Positions 1 through 11,552 of a stretch of DNA of 64,000 bases are shown here, piece after piece. Each line of letters begins with the position of its first letter. Within the stretch, counting starts at the first letter, position 1. Under the pieces are notes generated by a model. The model did no database searches. It was not told the DNA's origin and saw nothing but the letters and a program-made list of their open reading frames with translations. The stretch spans positions 1,240,001 to 1,304,000 of the forward strand of contig NW_012236529.1 of assembly GCF_000787575.1 (NCBI RefSeq), written 5' to 3'. Source of the stretch: Acytostelium subglobosum LB1. Lineage: Eukaryota > Evosea > Eumycetozoa > Acytosteliales > Acytosteliaceae. Both the position numbers and the translations under genes were made by a program.

Positions 1-22
1 TGATTCATTATTAATTAATTGT

Positions 23-1611
23 TTAGTTATCCTCGTCCTCGCTGCTGCTGTGATCGTTGTGCTCCTCCTCGACAGCTGGCTCGCCTCTTCTCTCCTCGAC
101 AACTGGTTCCTCCTCGTCAGAAGACTCCTCATCGACCAAAGTTGGCTCCTCAACCTCCTTAACAAGGACTGCTGGCTCCTCCTCGACAACTGCAACTGGC
201 TCCTCAACAATTGCAACTGGCTCCTCAACAACTGCAACTGGCTCCTCGACAACTGCAACTGGGGTCTCCTCCTCAACAGCTGGAGAAACTGGGGTCTCCT
301 CCTCGACAGCTGCAACTGGAACAACCTCCTCTGGCTTCTCCTCCTCCTGCTCAAAGGTGGCGCTTGGGTTGAAGACTGGCTTGACATCGTCCTCAACGTA
401 GGTCATCTGTGACAGACGCTGGAACTTCTCGTACTCAGTCTCGGTGGCAGTGTTTTGCTCGATGCGGTCGACGGATGGAACGTAGTCCTCCTTCTTCTCG
501 AGGTATGGGAATAGGTTCTCCTGACGCTTGGTACGTCCGAAGCCCTCGTCGAGGTTGCCCTTGAGAGCAAACAGCTGCTTGAAGTGGGGCTTGCAGTAGA
601 GAACACCGTCAAGCTGGGCAAGAGTGCCGAGGTTCAAGATGACGGAGCAGTGAGAGCACTTGAGACATGTCTTGTGGAAAATGCGACGGGTGTCGGTCTC
701 CTCGAGGACGACTTTCTCAGTCTGGTAGACGGTCTTGCTGCAGCACTGGCACTTGTCAGAGTTGGCAGATGAGAATCTCTTGGCGACGTCTGGGTTGGCA
801 GAGTTGGTGTTCTTCTCCTTCTCGGCGGTCTTCTCAATTGGGACGAATGAACCAGCCTGCGAGACAACCTGTGGAGCCCACTTGTCGGTCTTTGGTGAGT
901 TACCGGCGATCTCGTCAAAGTTACCCTTGGCGGCGAACAGCTGCTTGAAATGTGGCTTGCAGTAGTAGACTCCGTTCATGGAGGCGTAGGTGCCGAGTGA
1001 CAGAGTGATCTTGCAGTGCGAGCACTTCAGACACTGCTTGTGGAGCACCTTCTTGTCGTCCTTATCTTCAACAATCAACTTCTCGGTCAAGTACACAGTC
1101 TTTGTGCAAACAGTGCACTTGTCGAGACTTCCAGAGAATCTGGATGAGATTCCAGTTGGAGTATCCTTCTTCTCAGTGGTCTTTGTCTCCTCAAGCTTAA
1201 TGAATGAGGCTATTAAGAGGTAAAGAATGGAATGGAAGTAGAGATAGTTAGATCACTCATTCAATCATCCATCCAATCATCCAATTGATCAATCAATTTA
1301 TACATACATGGAGCTGAAGCAGCTGGGTTGGCTTGTGGTGCCCATTGGGTGGAGTGCTTGGACTTGCCAAAGCCCTCGTCGTAGTTACCCTTGGTGGCAA
1401 ACAGTTGCTTGAAGTGTGGCTTGCAGAACATGACACCGTTCAATGAGGCATAGTTGCCGAGTGACAATGTAATCTTGCAGTGCGAGCACTTCAGACACAA
1501 CTTGTGGAAAGTCTTTTTGTCCTCCTTGTCCTCGACGACGATCTTCTCAGTGGCGTAAACAGTCTTCTCACAGGCTGTGCATTTCTCAGAACCTCCTCCA
1601 AATGTGACCAT
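23..1611 (-). CDS. Three-LIM-domain protein with Glu-rich tail
   Basis: Two exons (1611-1308, 1209-23) joined by a GTATGT...TAG intron give 496 aa. Three LIM zinc-binding modules follow one another; each opens with a Cys pair (CTAC, CTVC, CQCC) and closes with CKPHFKQLF. The linkers are short, and the tail of about 130 residues is dominated by Glu, Val and Pro with a repeated VAVVEEP unit. LIM domains bind proteins, not DNA; the LIM-only proteins of Dictyostelium act at the actin cortex, and LimF with three LIM domains acts with Rab21 in phagocytosis. The domain count matches LimF, but orthology is inferred. The start is the ATG just before GGGSEKCTAC. No nuclear or membrane signal is visible. 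Confidence 0.9.
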
Positions 1612-2771
1612 TCTTTATCTATTCATTCATAGTATGATGTTAACATTCATTCATTCATTGCACTCCATCCATTCTTCCATCCAACTCCATGATTCGCTCG
1701 GCCATCAACTCCATCCTTCCTTCCATTCTTCCGTCCATCCATTCTTCACGCCGCTCATTCATTCATTCGACCATCCTCTCTTCCTCTCTCATCATCTCCC
1801 TCATCATCTCCCTCATCATCTCCGGTCAGACAGTTGGATACTCACTGCTTAGGGTAAGGGTAAGGGTAAGGGGTATATTATTAAAAGTATATTACTAAGA
1901 TGTAGTAGTATTAGAGATTGTTGTTGATTGAATGAATCGATTGACTTTCAACAACAGGTGAATTTGATGAACCTTTAAAGTGGAGTGTTCGTCGGGGATA
2001 ATATTATATTATATTAAGTTAAATGTATTTATATTTAGAAGTGTATTATTACAACAAATAATATATTAATATTATGTGTATGTGTGGTATCTAATAATGT
2101 AACAAAGATGTATAGTGTAACAACAAGGCTATATTTGATTGATTGAATGTGAATGAATGATTGAATGATTGACAGCTGCAGCAACAACAACAATGAATAG
2201 AATGAATGGTCAGTCCAGTCAGTCAGAGGACATGGACAAGAAACAGAATCACACCCAATCAGCTCACAACCAACCACCACTAATCTCATACTTAACACGA
2301 TGGGTTTTGATTTATGACATAAATTCAATTCTATACCCCTATCACCCAACAATCCATCCAGATCTCTCTACTTCATCCAAACACAGTAAAAATATTAATA
2401 ATATTATTTGTTTCTATTCAATTATCACCCACACAGACAGTATATATCTGTGTTTTTCGCTTTAGACTGCGAACCCCTAATGTCGAACGACATTGTGATA
2501 AATTTGGAAGCCGTGCAGTGGGTGATTGATGGGGGAATGGTGGTGGGTGTGTGTTTTGGCAATGACACTCATTCGTTTCAAGCATCAGTTTAAGTGTGAT
2601 TGATGGCGCGAGGATGTCTAAACACAAAACACAAGGATGTAAGTATGGTCAACCAATCAACCAATCAATCAATCATCTGTTGTCCAGAGACAAGGTCAAC
2701 AAACCTTGGATTATTATATTGGTGTGCAAACAAGAAGCAAAGTTTATCAAACTGTTGTTACATGTCCAGTA
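1612..2771. other. Intergenic region with low-complexity repeats
   Basis: No convincing coding exon. It holds the upstream region of the three-LIM gene, with CATT/CATC-rich simple sequence at 1640-1830, and the 3' side of the S28 peptidase gene. Short ORFs here are built from simple repeats and lack splice or codon support. Confidence 0.6.
1850..1873 (+). repeat. Telomere-like GGGTAA repeat
   Basis: About four tandem copies of a TAGGG/GGGTAA unit lie between tetranucleotide repeats, well away from any contig end seen here. It may be an interstitial telomere-like tract or a chance microsatellite. Confidence 0.6.
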
Positions 2772-4390
2772 TTAATGTGCAAGAATAAGAGACAAGAAGC
2801 TGATCACTCCTTGACGAGCTTGGATGAGTGATGGTGGATCAATGGATGTCGACTGGATCAATGTACCACAGTGACCAGCCTCATAAGTAACAGCCTGGAC
2901 AGTGCCTGGTACATTGTCAGCGTTAACACTGAGCAAGTGCCATGGCTATTATGATGATGGGTTATGGTACGCGCGCGAATGTGACGAATTGTTAGCAAAT
3001 GCAAGGTCATTGATTGATTGGATGATGGATGATGAACTTACATCAAGGAGACCATTGGTAAACATGATGTTGGTACCTTGGATATCTTGTCCACCATAGA
3101 AGGCGTTGGTCCAGTCGATGTTGGGTGTCATGTTTTGGACGTCAAAGACTTCGGAACACCAGCGAACTTGCTCCTCGACGTTGAGGACGGGTGGGAACAC
3201 ACTGGTACCTGGATAGGTGGTGCTGTAGTAGCCAAACTCAACGCATGTCTGCCACATCCAGGCACGGCTGCCATCTTGGTCGTGGAGCGCAACCTTGCGC
3301 ATCGAGTTGATGAAGGACTGGTGACTGTAGTCCTGGCACTGCGACTGGCCGCCAGTGACGATCTGCGCCCAGTTCTGGAGCAGGTTGGAGCTGGCCTGGG
3401 TCAGCGTGTTGCAGGTCGTGTTGAGACCCCAGGTGGGTGGGTTGTTCATCTGGTCGGCCGAGCCGAGCGCCTCAGTGAGCGTGTAGAGGAACATGTAGAG
3501 GTCGCGGGGGTTGCTCAGCGACTTGCACGAGTTGAAGATGGTCTGCAGCTGCTGCAGACCCGACTGGGTCTGTGTGAGCGCCATGATCTGGTTGGTGGCC
3601 TGCTGTGCGGTGCTGACGCAGTCGGGTGCGGCCGAGTTGGAGAACTGTGAGTAGTAGCCCGTGAAGTTGAGCTGGGCGAGCACGGGTCCACTGGGGGCCA
3701 CACTGGCCACGACGAGCTGTGGGTACTTGAGACGGAACCAGGCCGACAGTGCGCCACTGTACGAGCAGCCAAAGACGACGGCGGGGTTGGCGGTGAGGCC
3801 GCGCTCCTCCTTGAACGTGGTGAGGAAGTTGGCGGCGTCGGCCAGCGCCTGCTGGCTGGTCAGGAAGCGCAGGTTGTTGGTGGAGAAGTCGTTGGTGGGG
3901 TTCGAGTCACCGTAGAAGCGATGCTCCAACACGACGTAGAGTGCGCCAAACTTCTGTGCCCAGTCCCAGATCTGAACCTCCTGGAAGTTGAAGAAGCCCA
4001 TTGGTGCCTCACCTGCCAAGAAGAAGAAAATAGGTCCACTACCATCGAACCAAGTATCAATCACCTGATATTGTTGTTGGTATGTGTCAGTGTTGCTTGG
4101 GTCAAAGTGATCTACAAGCTAGAGTATCGTGCGTCCAACAATGATTGAATGATGATGTGATTGATTGAGTGAGTTAGTCTAACTTCTTGGTTCATCTTGT
4201 TCACAACTTATGTCATGACACATACCTGAGTGAACCAGAAGGTCTCGTTGGACATGATGTCTGGCTGTGGGAGTGTCTCGCGTTGCTTGGCAAAGCGCTG
4301 GCGATACAGTGGTGTGTTGACAACAGCATTAACAGATGTGGCAAGCACTGCAGCCAACACCAACAATGCAATCAATGATTTAGATGTCAT
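2772..4390 (-). CDS. Secreted/lysosomal serine carboxypeptidase, family S28
   Basis: Three exons (4390-4226, 4118-3042, 2945-2772) give 471 aa in a continuous frame. Residues 1-22 form a hydrophobic signal peptide ending NA. The mature part starts with the S28 hallmark LVDHFDP. The nucleophile lies in GCSYSGALSAW (Ser about 174), the Asp in NGLLDPW and a His in EAGHCG, with the last two created or flanked by the third exon. S28 enzymes (lysosomal Pro-X carboxypeptidase, DPP7, thymus-specific protease) cleave after proline in acidic compartments, which suits a phagotroph. Which of the S28 subtypes this is cannot be told from motifs alone. Confidence 0.93.
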
Positions 4391-4708
4391 CTTAATATCC
4401 TGTGTGTGTATTTGTAGTAGTATGTTCCTAGTAAGTTTCAGAAGTGATGTGTGTTGACATCTGATCACAAGGACCCTGTTGGTGAGTGTGTTTGATCAGG
4501 GCATGTAGTGGGTGTTTTGTCCCATGGGTTCCAAAAAAAAATGATCAGTCTGATTTTATTCGATTGACAAGCATGTCACAATTCCCAATCCCATTCCATC
4601 CAACCAACCAATGTCATACTTCGATTCCTTTATCCAATCACAATTATTATGATCCTAGTATTTCTTTGGAAATGAACAATTTTATTAATAATAATATTTA
4701 TAATTTCC

Positions 4709-4888
4709 TTATTTTTTTAAGATTGCTTTATCTCTAAGTTCCTTCATTTCATCTTTCTTGTCAGACAACCATGAGTACACTTTCAAATGTCTCAAGTCCA
4801 CTCCTCCTGGATGTAAGTCATCTGCCATCTTCCTCTCATTTATACTAGTACACAATTTCCCTTGGGCTAAGTTCAAAAGTGAGCTCAT
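4709..4888 (-). CDS. Small ORF, 59 aa, unrecognised
   Basis: ATG at 4888 to a TAA followed by a very AT-rich, 3'-UTR-like stretch. The product is charged and Lys-rich at its end (DKKDEMKELRDKAILKK). No family recognised. An overlapping plus-strand patch looks equally coding, so only one of the two can be real and this one may be a shadow. Confidence 0.25.
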   Translation of the reverse strand: MSSLLNLAQGKLCTSINERKMADDLHPGGVDLRHLKVYSWLSDKKDEMKELRDKAILKK

Positions 4889-4891
4889 CAA

Positions 4892-4979
4892 TTTGAGAGC
4901 GAGGCATTATCACTACACAATCAAGCTTTGAAAGCTTATCAAAGACGTAAATATGATAAAAGCTATATTTTATCGTCTC
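4892..4979 (+). pseudogene. DUF1771/Smr-like exon fragment
   Basis: The plus strand reads ESEALSLHNQALKAYQRRKY and on to LSSQ before a strong GGTAAGT donor. The pattern (acidic, HNQALKAYQR, then LSxQG) resembles the DUF1771 helix pair that precedes Smr domains. The following intron has a CTCTAG acceptor, but the next codons stop almost at once. An in-frame stop lies just upstream and no start codon fits. It is either an orphan exon of a decayed gene or part of a gene whose other exons I could not find. Confidence 0.3.
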
Positions 4980-5260
4980 AAGGTAAGTTGTGAAATTAAC
5001 AAAGAACCAATGATTGAATGATGATCGATTGTTTGACCTCTAGCTCTATAATATTTCTCCATGATTGATTAATTATATGATAATTTCTTTAATTGATAAA
5101 TGATATAATGATTGATAAATTGAATCAATCTATTCTATTTATAAATATTACAATCTAACTAATAATGGAAATATATTGGATGTCCATCAACAGAATTGGA
5201 ATTAAACGACACAGACTAATATCTCAAAAAGGTAGGAAACAGTATGAGTTTTCCTTAAGT

Positions 5261-8200
5261 TTATTCTCTGGTTTTCATGTTGATTACATTCTTGGAACGA
5301 TGCATTCTCATCAATTGATACTTGTACTTCTTAAACAATAGTATACCGGCTAGAATGATACCAGCTCCAATGATAGAACATACAACCACAATGATGATCA
5401 CCTTTGTATTGCCATTGCCAGATGATGATCCACATGGTGTATCCTTCTCAACCTTGACCAAAGACTGGAAGCTTGGATCTACAATACACTCCTTGTCAAA
5501 GTGTGGCACACGTACTGATGTCAAATAGACAAAGTCACTCATGCTGTTCTGAGGCAGTGATGTGTAGAGTGTGTCATTGGCTGAGATGTCCTCCAAAGTG
5601 GACTTGACTACACGTCCATCAACATAAAGATGGCTGGCGAATGACGCGTAGAGCACTGAGCGTCCAGACTCTATGTAGTAAGAGTTGACACCATTGCGCG
5701 CAGTGGTCTGTATGCATGGGTTCTTCTCTTTGGCAGTCTGGCTGGCAATGACCAATTGCAAAGTATTGACATTGTTTGAGAATGGCCATTTAGCAATTGA
5801 TACGGTGAACTTTACAGAGTTGGCAGCAATGTGGATGTCCTCGCCTGTGAAGTGGACGATAGTATCGTCCTTAAAGTATTGGATGTGCAAGCCAACAGTG
5901 ATATTCTCGCCTGCGAATTGGCCAATGAGCTGGGTACCATCGTCATTGGCATTGGTGGAGTTGGTCCATTTGATTGATGACATGACCAGGGTCTTGACTG
6001 TTGCGTCCATGTTGTCAATCTCGCGCATGTATACAATTGATGTGTTGAATGATAATGTGTCGGATGGACTGATCACCGTGCCACCATCGATCACTGGAGT
6101 CTGTGCTGGGATGGTGTTGACTGAGCATTGTTCGCCAATCCATCCAGCTCTGCACACACATTTGCCACCCACAGATACACCATGATCGCTGCAGTTCGTT
6201 TGTGTCTCATTGATGTAGTAGAACACCTGCTTGGTGTTGGTGAGGGTCTGCGTTGTGACGTTGACAGGGAGTGACTCAATCGAGCCGGCTGGGATGGGCA
6301 CTGTGCCGTCAAACATGCACTGCAGCATCGTCTCGTTGATGAACGCTGTCTTGAGGTTGGCTGGCGCGTAACAGGGCACGCCACTAATGGCCACTGTCAA
6401 GTTCCATGGCGAGAAGTAGTTGCCAACGATGGTGATCAGAGTGGTCTGGTTCAATCTGCCTGGCGTGGCCCACTCAATCACTGGTGCCATGATTTGGGTT
6501 GAGAATGGTATTGATACAATGCCACCAACTGACAATGTTGAAGCTTGCCCTAAATGTAGATTTCCAACCATTGGTGATGGCAGTTGGCATGTTACCGACA
6601 TGTGCGCCTCCAAGAACTTGACATTCAAACACTTTGATTGACCAATCGACACTGATACCAATGAAGAGTTGGAATAGAAGTTGAATCCAGACACGGTCAC
6701 TAGTCCTCCATTGACACCTACTGGTGGCAATATAGATGTGATGAATGGGGCACCATAGTTGACGTTGTAGTTGGTGACGATGACGGGACCCAGTCCAAAC
6801 TGCTTATGTATGATCTGAAGGGCGTGGGACTGGCCGTATCCAGGAGGGATGGGTAGTGCAAGTGTTGCCGAGTAGAAGTCCCTTAGGATGGAGTATTGCA
6901 CGCCCTGGTATGTTACTGTTAACGTGTCAAAAGGTTGTCCACGCCTGCCGTATGGGACATTCTTAGTCATTCCCTCGGTTGGCATATCGTCAATGGGGGC
7001 TGTAATGTTTGTCATGGTTGTGTCTGGGGAATAATTGATTGATTGATTGATTGGTTAGTAATTGATTGGAATAGTTCCAGTGAGCTGAACTTACTCATTA
7101 GTAGCTCTGTGAACACTCCTATGTAGGGTGATGGAGGGATTGCTCGTTTGTAGCCACTATATCGAGGCGAGTAGTAGTATGGGACTCCAGGGGAGGCGGT
7201 TGGAAGGGGGATCGAAACGTCAATGTACGGTTGGGTGTCCTTCATCGGACCATCGTCTATAAGTAGATGTCCAGAGACATCCTTCAATGCTACAGAGTAG
7301 TATGCATCGATCCAATGTACACTATTGCCATACCAATCCACTGTGCCACCTGGACACATGCTAGCCGTGTTATTCTTGACACTCTTTGTACCAACGAAAG
7401 ATAAGATTCCATTCATTCCTTGAACACTCTGGCTATGCGCATACTGGTATACATCTGTGAATGTCCTAAAGCATGTATAGACCGAGTTCATCTCCATATC
7501 ATCTGTTTGATTGAATGAGTGAGTGTAAGTGATTGAGTGAGTGATTTAGTGATTGAGGGACACTTACAGAATGGTGGCTTGTTTGTGATCGTGTAGACAG
7601 AGTCTGTGGCAATGGTGATGGGGACAAGGACTTCGTTCGAGAGGTCTTTGGTAACTTGACATGTGATGGCGCCAGGTGCCAGCCAATTGATATTGGCACA
7701 GGGCACTGAAGTGTTTGTGAGGAATACTGATGTCTTGCCATCAACTAGATTGTCTCCTAGAATGGTGATGAGTGACTGAGAGGCAGTTGATGGAAACACC
7801 ATTGTGACATAGGGAGCCTTGTACTGGAATGTTGTGGTGCCCAGTGTTATACCAAATGATGTGATTGATACATTGAATGTTCCTGAGCCTGGTGGGATGG
7901 TAGTTGACAACGAGGTGTTGGACAGGATCTTAATATTTGTGCCACTGAACATCTTTCCTTTGTCCTCACCAACAAACGTGATGGTGTAATCACTTGATGA
8001 TGTTGCTCTTGGCACCAATGTCATATTAACAATATTATTGATTACAACATCCCCACCTACGGTCCTCACTGGAGGGATGAATGGATCTATAATTGATTGA
8101 TTGATTGGTGGTCATCATGTGACATGTTAGTGATGTGATGGTTTGGATGTGATGAGATGGGTTTGGTTGATCATTTACCTTCCAATCCACCATATTCACA

Positions 8201-8947
8201 TAGATAGCCTAATGAAGTTGTTGGATCACAGTTATCCCAGAGTGCCAGATGATTGATGTTGATGAGGTTGGTGGACATCACGATGCTCGTTTCATTAGAG
8301 TTGATATTAGGTTCATCTACATTGATTGATCAAGTATGTTAGTGCACTGCATCATGTGATGTGATCACCAAACTTACATATATTCCAGGAGCAGAATATT
8401 CCACACTTTGAATGGATTACATTGATGAATGGATTAGTATGGTATGGATGAGGGGATTGATTCTAATCATACCTCATCAGTGTAGACATTGTATAGTGGT
8501 TGTCCATTCTCTGGACCAGATGTATAATAGAAAACACCTGGTTCACTCTTTGTCGATTGACCTGATATCCAGAACCTTGTATCCTGCATATCTGACCTAA
8601 GTTTATACTGTTGAATGATCCAATCATTCTCTTTCTTTGATGTTATTGTTACCATATATCTATTATTATGTGTTGATTGATTGATCATTTGTTTGATTAG
8701 TAAGTAGAGTGACTTGATAGAACTGACTTAAGTTGACATACCCTTTCTTCTCTTTGTATGATGATTGTTCACATGCTTTGAGAGCATCTTTGTATTGTAC
8801 ATTGGTTGGGTTGAACTCGTAGTAGTTACCATTAAACTCTAACTTGACGGCATTGACATAATACTGTTCATGTTCAATGATCATCAACAACAATGATGTT
8901 AATAATACCAATGTACAAAACATTGGCAATTTATAACTTAACATCAT
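5261..8947 (-). CDS. C-type lectin / IPT-TIG / EGF type I membrane protein
   Basis: Seven exons (8947-8742, 8659-8473, 8405-8378, 8316-8179, 8086-7568, 7502-7095, 7023-5261) join in frame to 1082 aa. After a signal peptide (about 1-33) comes a C-type-lectin-like domain with WISGQ, the CGIFCSW segment supplied by a 28-nt exon, and a closing GYLCEYGG. Several IPT/TIG-type Ig-like beta domains follow, then one EGF module (CVCRAGWIGEQC), a beta-rich stalk, one membrane helix (about 1037-1059) and a 23-residue basic tail. TIG-repeat type I proteins of dictyostelids include the TgrB1/TgrC1 allorecognition pair; the added lectin and EGF modules set this one apart. A role in cell or bacterial recognition is inference. 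Many NxS/T sites fit an extracellular domain. Confidence 0.92.
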
Positions 8948-9317
8948 GATTAAGTAGATATATTATATTGTTGTGTATCTTTGTCTATGTTGTCTTTGTT
9001 GTTGTCCTTGTCTGAGACAAGCGTAGTTGTCTTTACATTAGTAAGAGACACCTGTCTCATCACTACACTCCCCAAGCCCGTATATCTAACCCCATAAATG
9101 ACGTTATTAGGCCTTCATCTTATCTGATTAGACACCTAAAGGTGTCCAAGATATTTCAGGTCCCTTGATCGATTTTTGTTGGTGGACTTCCGATTGATTG
9201 AAACACACAACGCCTCAATCAATCAATCAATCAATCATTCAATCTATCAATCATACTTTATAACCAGACAATAAGACTGATTTATTTGTTGATGACAACT
9301 CGACATAATCGGTGAGA
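8948..9317. other. Intergenic, upstream of the lectin/TIG gene
   Basis: No gene seen. Includes a (TCAA)n tract near 9216-9235. It holds the promoter side of the lectin/TIG gene and the 3' end of the CaaX repeat gene. Confidence 0.6.
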
Positions 9318-9810
9318 CTACATTAATACACAACAACCATTGCGACTGTTCACTCCAGCATTGAGTTGGTTGATCGTGGCCTTGATGGAGGGAAACCCAG
9401 TGTCCGGATGATCGAGTGCTGCCTTGATGGCTGGCAATCCCGTATCAGCATGAGTGAGTGCTGCTTTGATGGCTGCCAATCCAGTCTCCGGATGATCGAG
9501 TGCTGCCTTGATGGCTGCCAATCCTGTCTCAGGATGGTTGAGGGCTGCAATGATGGCTGGCAATCCAGTATTGGGATCATTGATTGAAGTGTGAAGAGCT
9601 GTTAAAGACTCCTGGATGACTTTAAGAGCAACAAGAATTTCCTGTTGTTGTTGCTCCTCCATTCCAGATCTAATATTAGAATAATGTCAGAAGAAATATA
9701 CTATTTATAATGTAATCTGGATATAAATATATAAATACATACTCAGAGTTATCTGAAGTGTTGTTGGTGTCATTGTTGATGTTGTCGTTGTTGGTGGATT
9801 GATCGGACAT
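9318..9810 (-). CDS. Small repeat protein with C-terminal CaaX box
   Basis: Two exons (9810-9743, 9669-9318) give 139 aa. An Asn/Asp/Ser/Thr-rich head (residues 1-23) leads into a Gln run and a helix, then about five tandem 14-residue units of the type HPETGLAAIKAALD, and the chain ends CCVLM. CVLM is a good CaaX prenylation signal, with Met in the last position favouring farnesyl, and the Cys before it could be palmitoylated. The protein is therefore probably anchored to the cytosolic face of a membrane. The family was not recognised; the 14-residue period suggests paired helices or a short solenoid. The 42-bp DNA period makes repeat-number change between strains likely. Confidence 0.8.
9395..9590 (-). 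repeat. 42-bp tandem repeat inside the CaaX gene
   Basis: Four to five imperfect copies of a 42-bp unit, each encoding one 14-residue module. Copies differ mainly at a few codons (HPET, HADT, HPDT). Confidence 0.8.
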
Positions 9811-10930
9811 TTATGAAATGATATTATTTCTATATTAGTTATTGGGTATAAATAAAATATATTTATAATATTATAAATTGCTTCAAGGTAGGTAGTAGGT
9901 AGTTAGGAATGAGGTAAATGTTGAGGTTATTAATGTTAGTCCGACTACTCTACCTTTCATATTTATACTGGCTCGTTCGTGGATGTACTCACTTGTTTCC
10001 TTTCCATCACTTATTTATTAATAATACCATGGGGGGGTATGACCTGTCAAGTCGTCTTTACCTTTACCCAACTAGTTAACCAAACAACCAACTCAAAGTA
10101 CAAACTATCCAAACAATTGAAGTTGAACTATCATTAACAAAGTACATGTCGTCCTTGTTACTGTGCACCACATCGTTTTGATCGTCATTGTGGTGTGTTC
10201 AGAAAGGTAGTCTCTGACGTCCTATCAATCAACATGTTTGTTGGTGTGGATGGTCAAGCGATGCCATTGTTCCAGTATGTATGTGTGAGAGCTAGTCCCC
10301 TCTATGTGTGACTCTTTGACTCCAATATCCCACTTGCCTGTATTCTGTCGACACCTCATTGCTCTAGACATATATGTGCTGCTTTGATGTAGGTGGCTAT
10401 GACTGTCAATATGTCTTGTTGTCATCGGCTATATGTCAATCCATCTATCTATGCATCGAATGAATGAATGAACGAATGAAGCAATTCCAAAAAAACTTAA
10501 ACTTAGATGTTGGACGGGATCAGGTTCACAAGGTGACTAGTATATGTTATGAATGAATACTAACATGATCACTAATACATATACTAGTATTACTATTACC
10601 TTCCCATCCAACAGGACATCCAAGAGTATCTCAGATCACCCAACATGTCCCGATTCAAAGACAATGAGGGAGTTGATTATGATTGGACGGTCTTTTTGAA
10701 TGAACATTATTGAGGAGGCTTTTTGATTTGGAGCAAAGTATAGACTATGGGAAGGCCTACCTCTAGAAGTTGGAATCAACCCTAGGAGGAGTACTTACAA
10801 CCACATTGATCATCATCAAAATGATTGTCCATAGTATAACACAACAACAATCACGATCATACATTATCATTGTCATACATATTTAATAATCAAACAACAA
10901 TCAATCAAACAAATAATGTCAACATAACCA
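9811..10930. other. Long intergenic stretch without a recognised gene
   Basis: Only short ORFs that overlap simple repeats. A 7-G run sits at 10031-10037. It contains the promoter side of the CaaX gene. I see no RNA gene or known element. Confidence 0.55.
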
Positions 10931-10942
10931 CAACCACCTATA

Positions 10943-11552
10943 ATGGTTGCAATCGATCCTAACAACTATCCATACTAGTTTAGAGCTGCCCCGGATCCTG
11001 ATTTACGTGGCGCCGACGTTGATGTTTGGAAGACTGTTGCCCTCGTCATGAAGAGGGATTTTACCTTTGTTGAGGCTGCATACCCTCAGTCACTAGATCT
11101 CTTGAACAAAGGAACGGTTAGTGTTGTTATCGGCCGTGGTGGTTTGCTTGAGCCCAACCTGGCCGCCTACGCCTACTCCGACCCATATATGAACGACGGC
11201 CTCATCGTGCTCAAGTCTGGTAACAACGTTGTTACCAGACACTCAGATTCATCTCTATGATGGTATTGGACTGGCAATCAATAGGGTAAATGACGGAACT
11301 ATCAAGTCGCTTTTGGGCACCGCTTCAGTGATACTGGCCAAGGTCTTGTCTATGGTAGCTTCCCCCAATGCTTCAATACGCGTCCAGCCGTTGGACCATC
11401 TAGACCAGGTGACACCAGTTGGATTTATTCTCCGACAACACTACGCCCTGATCTTTCCCATCAACCAGGCCATCTCAACTATGAAATCAGAGGGCCATCT
11501 CTGGAAAATATTCATGAAACACTTCTCGTCCTACAGACTTCTCCAAGTTTAA
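10943..11552 (+). pseudogene. Solute-binding-protein (SBP_bac_3-like) gene, broken
   Basis: Translated pieces read VAIDPNNYPY, a stop, then DLRGADVDVWK...FTFVEAAYPQ...VSVVIGRGG...YSDPYMNDGLIVLKSG. A second frame carries INRVNDGTIKSLLG and ends QHYALIFPINQAIST...GHLWKIFMKHF. This order (GxDVDVW, SDPY, then a C-terminal YALxFPxN block) is that of family 3 periplasmic solute-binding proteins or the ligand core of glutamate receptors. There is a TAG near 10974 and a frame change near 11240, and no splice signals rescue them well: an intron removing the frame change would be only about 29 nt. No signal peptide or membrane helix is seen. Most likely a decayed gene, possibly acquired from bacteria; a functional gene with unusual introns is less likely. 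Confidence 0.65.

Larger units (their letters stand above)
4391..5260. other. Intergenic region with an unresolved coding-like patch
   Basis: Mostly AT-rich. The middle (about 4709-4980) contains open, protein-like sequence on both strands, listed separately; no complete gene could be built. Confidence 0.5.

Noticed and set aside
57-401. Long plus-strand ORF rich in Ser/Thr opposite the LIM gene tail
   Set aside because: Antisense shadow of the repeated Glu/Val/Pro tail.
2035-2788. Several short ORFs on both strands
   Set aside because: Built on simple repeats, no splice or family support.
9366-9587. Plus-strand ORF with repeated Cys/Asp modules
   Set aside because: Antisense of the 42-bp repeat in the CaaX gene.
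10225-10425. 66-aa minus-strand ORF
   Set aside because: No homology, composition like intergenic DNA.
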